Shown here: one piece after another, positions 6,226 through 9,888 of the stretch | Layout of the letters: every line of letters begins with the position of its first letter | Position numbering within the stretch: position 1 is the stretch's first letter | From: JAWCQZ01 sp964486625 | Lineage (GTDB): Archaea; Halobacteriota; Syntropharchaeia; JACQPP01 | Assembly: GCA_964486625.1 (NCBI GenBank) | Contig: CAZANW010000068.1 | Location: 1 to 9,888, forward strand | Direction of reading: 5' to 3' | DNA length: 9,888 nt | Notes under the pieces: model-generated | Database searches by the model: none | The model's input: only the letters and a program-made list of their open reading frames with translations | Told to the model about the DNA's origin: nothing | Made by a program: the position numbers and the translations under genes

Positions 6226-7440
6226 ATGAAGCCGGAGTGCAACATCGGCACCGCGGGCCACGTGGACCACGGGAAGACCAGCCTCCTCCAGGCCCTCACC
6301 GGCGTCTGGACCTCCCGCTACAGCGACGAGATTCGCCAGGGCATCACCAAGCGCATCGGCTACGCCGACGCAACCTTCCGGAAGTGCGAGAAGTGCACGG
6401 CGCCCGACGGCTACACGACCGCCGACAAGTGCCCCGTCTGCGGCGGCCCGACGAAGGTCCTCCGGACCGTCTCCTTCGTGGACGCCCCGGGCCACGAGAG
6501 CCTGATGGCGACGATGCTCTCGGGGGCCGCCCTGATGGACGGGACGATGCTCGTGGTGGCGGCGAACGAGAGGTGCCCCCAGCCCCAGACCAAGGAGCAC
6601 CTCATGGCCCTCGACCTCATCGGCAACCGGAACATCGTGGTGGTCCAGAACAAGGTGGACCGGGTGTCGGGGGAGGACGCGAAGAGGAACCGGGAGGAGA
6701 TTCGCCAGTTCGTGAAGGGGACGGTGGCCGAGGGCGCGCCGGTCATCCCCCTCTCGGCCGCCTACAAGGTGAACCTCGACGCGCTCGTCCAATCCCTGCA
6801 GGAGCGCATCCCCACCCCCGCCCGGGACCCGTCCAAGCCGCCGCGCTTCCTGGTGGCCCGCTCGTTCGACGTCAACAAGCCGGGGGCGAAACCGGAGCAG
6901 TTGAAGGGGGGCGTCCTGGGGGGTTCCCTCGTCCAGGGGCGGCTCAAGGTGGGCGATGAGATCGAGCTGCGCCCCGGCTTACCGAAGGACGGGAAGGGGG
7001 AGTTCCAGCCCCTGGTGACCGAGGTCGCCTCCATCGCCTGCGGGGGCGAATATCCGAAGGAACTGGCCCCGGGGGGGCTGGCGGGAGTGGGGACCCTCCT
7101 CGACCCCGCCTACGCCCGCCGCGACCAGCTCATCGGCCAGGTGGCGGGCAGGCCGGGGAGCCTCCCGCCCGTCCGGGCCCGGGTGGCCCTCGACCTCCGC
7201 CTGCTGGAGCGGGCCGTGGGGGTCGCCGGGGAGGCGAAGGTGGAGCCCCTGAAGCCCAAGGAGCCCCTGGTCCTCAGCGTGGGCACGATGACCACCGTCG
7301 GGTTCGTGGACGCGGCCAAGGGGGGCCGGGTCGAGATGACCCTGAAGCGCCCGGTGTGCGCGGAGGAGAAGGCGCGGGTCGCGGTGAGCCGGAAGTTCGG
7401 CGACCGGTGGCACCTGATTGGCGTGGGGAACGTCCAATAA
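6226..7440 (+). CDS. eif2g: Translation initiation factor aIF2 subunit gamma
   Basis: This GTPase subunit of aIF2 delivers initiator Met-tRNA to the small ribosomal subunit. The 404 residues match the usual family length of about 410. P-loop GHVDHGKT (11-18), switch region around RQGITKRIGYAD (38-49), a zinc knuckle with C54, C57, C69 and C72, DAPGHE (86-91), NKVD (142-145) and a SAAYKVN stretch are all present. Domain 2 includes VARSFDVNKPG and GGVLGGSLVQG, and the C-terminal barrel ends in WHLIGVGNVQ as expected. The zinc knuckle and the RQGITKRIGYAD switch separate it from the selenocysteine factor SelB and from EF-1A. It lies 31 nt after the reductase, and its stop is followed after 3 nt by an AT-rich palindrome. 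Confidence 0.97.
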   Translation: MKPECNIGTAGHVDHGKTSLLQALTGVWTSRYSDEIRQGITKRIGYADATFRKCEKCTAPDGYTTADKCPVCGGPTKVLRTVSFVDAPGHESLMATMLSGAALMDGTMLVVAANERCPQPQTKEHLMALDLIGNRNIVVVQNKVDRVSGEDAKRNREEIRQFVKGTVAEGAPVIPLSAAYKVNLDALVQSLQERIPTPARDPSKPPRFLVARSFDVNKPGAKPEQLKGGVLGGSLVQGRLKVGDEIELRPGLPKDGKGEFQPLVTEVASIACGGEYPKELAPGGLAGVGTLLDPAYARRDQLIGQVAGRPGSLPPVRARVALDLRLLERAVGVAGEAKVEPLKPKEPLVLSVGTMTTVGFVDAAKGGRVEMTLKRPVCAEEKARVAVSRKFGDRWHLIGVGNVQ

Positions 7441-7443
7441 AAT

Positions 7444-7511
7444 GCAAAAGGCAAATTGCAAAGTGCAAAAGTCAAAATTTTGTATTTTTCATTTTGCATT
7501 TTGCAATTTTC
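7444..7511. repeat. AT-rich heptad palindrome, copy 1 (aIF2gamma-PIN gap)
   Basis: The two 34-nt arms (7444-7477 and 7478-7511) pair at 26 of 34 positions around AAAATTTT. The left arm is a run of about five degenerate 7-nt units of the form GCAAAAT, for example GCAAAAG, GCAAATT and GCAAAGT. The right arm is the same unit inverted (TTTTGTA, TTTTTCA, TTTTGCA twice). It starts 3 nt after the aIF2gamma stop and ends 16 nt before the GTG of the PIN gene, and its right arm covers the position where that gene's TATA box should be. It is extremely AT-rich against a GC-rich background. Confidence 0.85.
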
Positions 7512-7527
7512 ACTGTTCCTGAGAGCC

Positions 7528-7914
7528 GTGCCCCCGAAAGAGGTCCTGCTGGACACCAACGTCCTCCTCCTGCCCCACCAGTCGAAAATCGACATCTTCG
7601 CCGAACTGGAGCGCCTCGGCTTCGGGAAGCCTCTGGTGCCCAAGGGGGTCTTGCGGGAATTGGAGTCCATCGCCGCCGCGGGGAGCCCCCGGGACCGGAC
7701 GGCGGCCCGCATCGGGATGGAACTGGCGACGACCCGGTGCGAAATCCTCCCCGGGGAGGGGGAGGTGGACGACCTGCTGGTGAAGACGGCGGTGGAGCGC
7801 GAGCTGGCGGTGGCGACCAACGACAAGGAGTTGAAGAGGCGCCTCGAGAAGGCGGGAGTGGTGCTGGTCTACCCGCGCAAGAAGACGCTGGAGATGGCGG
7901 GGATGGAGTTCTGA
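7528..7914 (+). CDS. PIN-domain nuclease-like protein (Fcf1/archaeal VapC9-like)
   Basis: The 128 residues form a single PIN domain, the fold of metal-dependent ribonucleases. The expected acidic residues are present: D9 in LLDTN, E44 in VLRELESI, D81/D82 in GEVDDLL, and D99 in ATNDKELKRRL. The C-terminal strand VVLVYPRKK is also typical. The sequence resembles the archaeal Fcf1-type family more than short VapC toxins, and no antitoxin gene sits beside it. A PIN gene following aIF2gamma is a common archaeal arrangement and points to rRNA or tRNA processing instead of a toxin role. I chose the GTG at 7528 because PPKEVLLDTN then starts the first strand; an upstream TTG would force translation of the AT-rich palindrome. 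AT-rich palindromes lie on both sides. Confidence 0.88.
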   Translation: MPPKEVLLDTNVLLLPHQSKIDIFAELERLGFGKPLVPKGVLRELESIAAAGSPRDRTAARIGMELATTRCEILPGEGEVDDLLVKTAVERELAVATNDKELKRRLEKAGVVLVYPRKKTLEMAGMEF

Positions 7915-7920
7915 TGCAGT

Positions 7921-7988
7921 GCAAATTGAAAATTGAAAAATGCAAAATGCAAAATTTTGCACTTTGCAATTTGCATTTTGCTTTTTGC
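7921..7988. repeat. AT-rich heptad palindrome, copy 2 (PIN-dehydrogenase gap)
   Basis: The arms 7921-7954 and 7955-7988 pair at 27 of 34 positions, with a perfect 14-bp core (7948-7961) reading TGCAAAATTTTGCA. The left arm is five 7-nt units (GCAAATT, GAAAATT, GAAAAAT, GCAAAAT, GCAAAA) and the right arm the inverted set (TTTTGCA, CTTTGCA, ATTTGCA, TTTTGCT, TTTTGC). It starts 6 nt after the PIN stop codon and ends 8 nt before the ATG at 7997. It has the same design, arm length and placement as copy 1, but the sequence is not identical. Confidence 0.88.
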
Positions 7989-7996
7989 AATCCAGC

Positions 7997-9172
7997 ATGA
8001 CTCAAAAACGCCTCTGGAAGTGGGCCGCCCTCGCGGCCCTCGGCGCCCTGGCGGCCCTCGTCATGGCGGGCTACCTCCTCGCCGGAATCCGTATCTCCCA
8101 GGCGTCCGGCGACGCCATCCCAGACATCCGCCTCCCGCCCGGCTTCCGCATCGCCCTCTTCGCCGGCGGGCTCGGAAGCGGTGCTCCTGCCCCCGGGCCC
8201 AACACGGGGCCGCGGATGATGCTTCTGAAAGACGGAGTGCTCTACGTCACCCTGCCGAGCCAGGGGAAGGTGGTCGCCCTCTTCGACGCCGACGGGGACG
8301 GGAGGAGCGAGCGGCGGGCGACGCTCATCGAGGGGCTCCGGAACCCCCACGGAATCGACTACGCGGGCGGCTGGTTCTACGTGGCCGAGGAGACGCGCGT
8401 CGTCCGGTTCCGCGACTCGGACGGCGACTCGGCCGCGGACCCGGGGAGCCTGCGGGTCGTGGTGGACGGCCTTCCGGCCGGGGGGCACTTCACCCGCACC
8501 GTGAAGGTCCGGAACGGGTCTCTTTACATCAGCGCGGGCTCGTCGTGCAACGTGTGCGAGGAGAGCGACCCGTGGCGGGCGGCCATCACCAAGTGCAATC
8601 AGGACGGGACGAACTGCACCCCCTTCGCCCGCGGCCTGAGGAACGCGGTGGGGATGGTCTTCGACCCCGCGGGCCGGCTCTACGCCACCGAGAACGGCCG
8701 AGACCTGCTCGGGGACGACCTGCCGCCCGACGAAATCAACCTCGTCGGGGAGGGGAAGAACTACGGCTGGCCCCACTGCTACGGGAAGCGGGTCCACGAC
8801 ACGGAGTTCGATAAGAACGTCTATTTTCGCGACCCGTGCGCCGACACCGAGCCGAGCCTCGTGGACCTCCAGGCGCACTCGGCACCACTCGGGTTGGCCT
8901 TCTACGACGGGAGGCAGTTCCCGGAATCGTACCGCGGAAATCTCTTCGTCGCGTTCCACGGCTCGTGGAACCGGGCGGAGCCGACCGGATACAAGATTGT
9001 CCGGGTGAACCTGACCACGGGGAACGTGAGCGACTTCGCGGTGGGATGGCTGCAAAACGGCAAAGTTCTCGGGAGGCCCGTGGACGTCATCGTGGACGCG
9101 GACGGGGGGCTGCTGGTGAGCGACGACAACGCGGGGAGAATCTACCGCATTGCCTACGTCGCGCGGCGCTGA
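7997..9172 (+). CDS. Membrane-anchored PQQ-type sugar (sorbosone/glucose) dehydrogenase-like beta-propeller
   Basis: This 391-residue protein has a single N-terminal hydrophobic segment (about 8-30) after KRLWKW, acting as a signal anchor that leaves the propeller outside the cell. Family landmarks run in order: LPPGFRIALFA, DADGDGRSE (D97 on), GLRNPHGIDY, DSDGDSAAD (D140 on), GGHFTRTV, LYISAGSSCNVCEE, GLRNAVGM, ENGRDLLGDDLPPDEIN, NYGWPHCYG, HSAPLGLAFY and HGSWNRAEPTGYK. The DxDxDG loops probably bind calcium. Enzymes of this superfamily oxidise aldoses with pyrroloquinoline quinone; many relatives have no proven activity, and no PQQ synthesis gene is in view. Several cysteines and four N-x-S/T sequons fit an extracellular protein. 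It follows the second AT-rich palindrome by 8 nt. Confidence 0.87.
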   Translation: MTQKRLWKWAALAALGALAALVMAGYLLAGIRISQASGDAIPDIRLPPGFRIALFAGGLGSGAPAPGPNTGPRMMLLKDGVLYVTLPSQGKVVALFDADGDGRSERRATLIEGLRNPHGIDYAGGWFYVAEETRVVRFRDSDGDSAADPGSLRVVVDGLPAGGHFTRTVKVRNGSLYISAGSSCNVCEESDPWRAAITKCNQDGTNCTPFARGLRNAVGMVFDPAGRLYATENGRDLLGDDLPPDEINLVGEGKNYGWPHCYGKRVHDTEFDKNVYFRDPCADTEPSLVDLQAHSAPLGLAFYDGRQFPESYRGNLFVAFHGSWNRAEPTGYKIVRVNLTTGNVSDFAVGWLQNGKVLGRPVDVIVDADGGLLVSDDNAGRIYRIAYVARR

Positions 9173-9218
9173 GGGAGCCCCGCGAATAGTTCATCTCTGG
9201 ACCGCAAAAGGGAAGTCC

Positions 9219-9888
9219 ATGGCCGACGCGGCCCCTTCCGAGGGCGCTCCCGAGCCCGAGAAGGCCAAGGAGGCTTCGGGCCGCCCTTTCGTGGCCCTCC
9301 TGGCAATCCTGTTCACGGTCGCCCTTGGCCTCTCCAGCGTCCAACTCGCCATCATCGCCGTCCAGAACATGGTGGCGCTGGCGCCCGCCATCTCCGCCGC
9401 CGTGCCCGCCGGGACCGACCTGAGCGCCATCTACCAGAGGTTCACCCTGAGCCTCATCAGCCTCCTGGTGATGGCGGTGTTCGCCACGCTCTTCGTGAAG
9501 ACCGCGCTCGCCCTCCTCGAACAGAAGAAGCAGGCCCTGCTGGGGGCCATCATCCTGGGGGGCGTCTCCATGCTCTACGCGGCCATCTTGTTCAACATCT
9601 CGCTGGCAAGCCTGGCGGGCCGGGGGGCCCTGACGGGGGCCGCCATCGTCCTGCTGCTCCTGCCCGCCAGCCAGGCCCACTTCAACAAGGAAGGGGCGGT
9701 CTACCGCAAGCCGAAGGAAGTTCCGCTTCCCGCCGCTCCGCCCCCCACGGTCCCCGCCCCGCCGCCGGTCGAGGTCCCCCCGCCGCCGAAGGCCACGCAA
9801 ATCCTCTGCCCCTCGGGCCGCTCCACGGGCCCCGCCGAGTTCATCTTCTGCACGCGGTGCGGGGCGGACCTCCGCGTCAAGGCTCCTC
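9219..9888 (+). CDS. Four-helix membrane protein with Pro-rich linker and incomplete zinc-ribbon-like tail (3' end cut)
   Basis: The frame opens at the ATG at 9219 and is still open at the window edge (223 residues seen). After an acidic, Ala/Pro-rich start come hydrophobic segments at about 23-48, 75-100, 106-131 and 137-152. A Pro-rich linker follows (about 165-192), then ILCPSGRSTG and FIFCTRCGADL. The second half looks like the C-terminal knuckle of a zinc ribbon (C211, C214), but the first half has only C197 where CxxC is expected. I do not recognise a named family. Archaeal proteins pairing membrane helices with a small zinc ribbon are common and mostly uncharacterised. The gene starts 46 nt after the dehydrogenase stop and could share its transcript; GGGAAG just before the ATG is a weak ribosome site. 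Confidence 0.72.
   Translation, partial: MADAAPSEGAPEPEKAKEASGRPFVALLAILFTVALGLSSVQLAIIAVQNMVALAPAISAAVPAGTDLSAIYQRFTLSLISLLVMAVFATLFVKTALALLEQKKQALLGAIILGGVSMLYAAILFNISLASLAGRGALTGAAIVLLLLPASQAHFNKEGAVYRKPKEVPLPAAPPPTVPAPPPVEVPPPPKATQILCPSGRSTGPAEFIFCTRCGADLRVKAP

Noticed and set aside
4872..6299. 475-residue minus-strand frame opposite the reductase gene
   Set aside because: It is low-complexity antisense of a recognised enzyme with no own start signals.
7456..7527. Upstream TTG extension of the PIN protein by 24 residues
   Set aside because: It would translate half of the AT-rich palindrome into a Phe/Leu/Lys-rich peptide unlike any PIN N-terminus. The GTG at 7528 starts right at the first strand.
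7528..7914. VapBC toxin-antitoxin pair
   Set aside because: No antitoxin-like gene is adjacent, the sequence resembles the Fcf1-type housekeeping PIN family, and the aIF2gamma neighbourhood fits that family.
7441..7996. Short CRISPR-like array from the repeated AT-rich elements
   Set aside because: The units are 7 nt long with no spacers, they invert at the centre, and a complete protein gene separates the two copies.
7472..9055. 527-residue minus-strand frame spanning the PIN and dehydrogenase genes
   Set aside because: It runs across two recognised genes and the AT-rich palindrome, and its composition changes abruptly; no family features.

Overview
The window is a piece of a high-G+C archaeal chromosome, roughly two thirds G+C by eye. 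The archaeal signature genes are an Orc1/Cdc6 replication initiator, the gamma subunit of translation initiation factor 2 (aIF2gamma), and a geranylgeranyl reductase-family flavoenzyme. Several starts also have a TATA-like box about 22-31 nt upstream, so transcripts should be leaderless or nearly so. The proteins are not strongly acidic, which argues against a haloarchaeon. A euryarchaeal, Thermoplasmatota-like lineage is my best guess, but the window does not prove it. Everything reads as chromosomal housekeeping plus cell-surface genes; I see no transposase, integrase, CRISPR array, tRNA or rRNA.

Layout. Positions 1-2365 (minus strand, running off the left edge) hold a large secreted beta-propeller protein with a Thr/Pro linker, a second propeller-like domain rich in N-glycosylation sequons, and a C-terminal PEGA domain. 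It is divergent from orc1/cdc6 (2546-3889, plus). The 180-bp gap between them carries a TATA box for each gene, a CACCGA/TCGGTG dyad followed by a G run, and a quasi-palindrome around the cdc6 TATA box. Cdc6 converges on a degenerate cis-prenyltransferase (4009-4614, minus), with two GC-rich hairpins between them. Then come a 75-residue double-CxxC protein (4717-4944), the geranylgeranyl reductase-family protein (4989-6194), aIF2gamma (6226-7440), an Fcf1-like PIN-domain protein (7528-7914), a membrane-anchored sorbosone/glucose dehydrogenase-type propeller (7997-9172), and a four-helix membrane protein with a cysteine-poor zinc-ribbon-like tail running off the right edge (9219-9888).

How the genes fit together. 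aIF2gamma followed by a PIN protein is a familiar archaeal translation/RNA-processing pairing. The cis-prenyltransferase homologue and the reductase could both act on polyprenyl or dolichol lipids, the carriers for N-glycosylation. The sequon-rich surface proteins at both ends would be natural clients of that pathway, but this link is inference.

The most unusual feature is a pair of AT-rich imperfect palindromes, 7444-7511 and 7921-7988, that bracket the PIN gene. Each has two 34-nt arms built from about five degenerate heptads (GCAAAAT-like on the left, TTTTGCA-like on the right) that flip orientation at a central AAAATTTT. Each begins 3-6 nt after a stop codon and ends 8-16 nt before the next start codon. 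Their composition is completely unlike the rest of the window.
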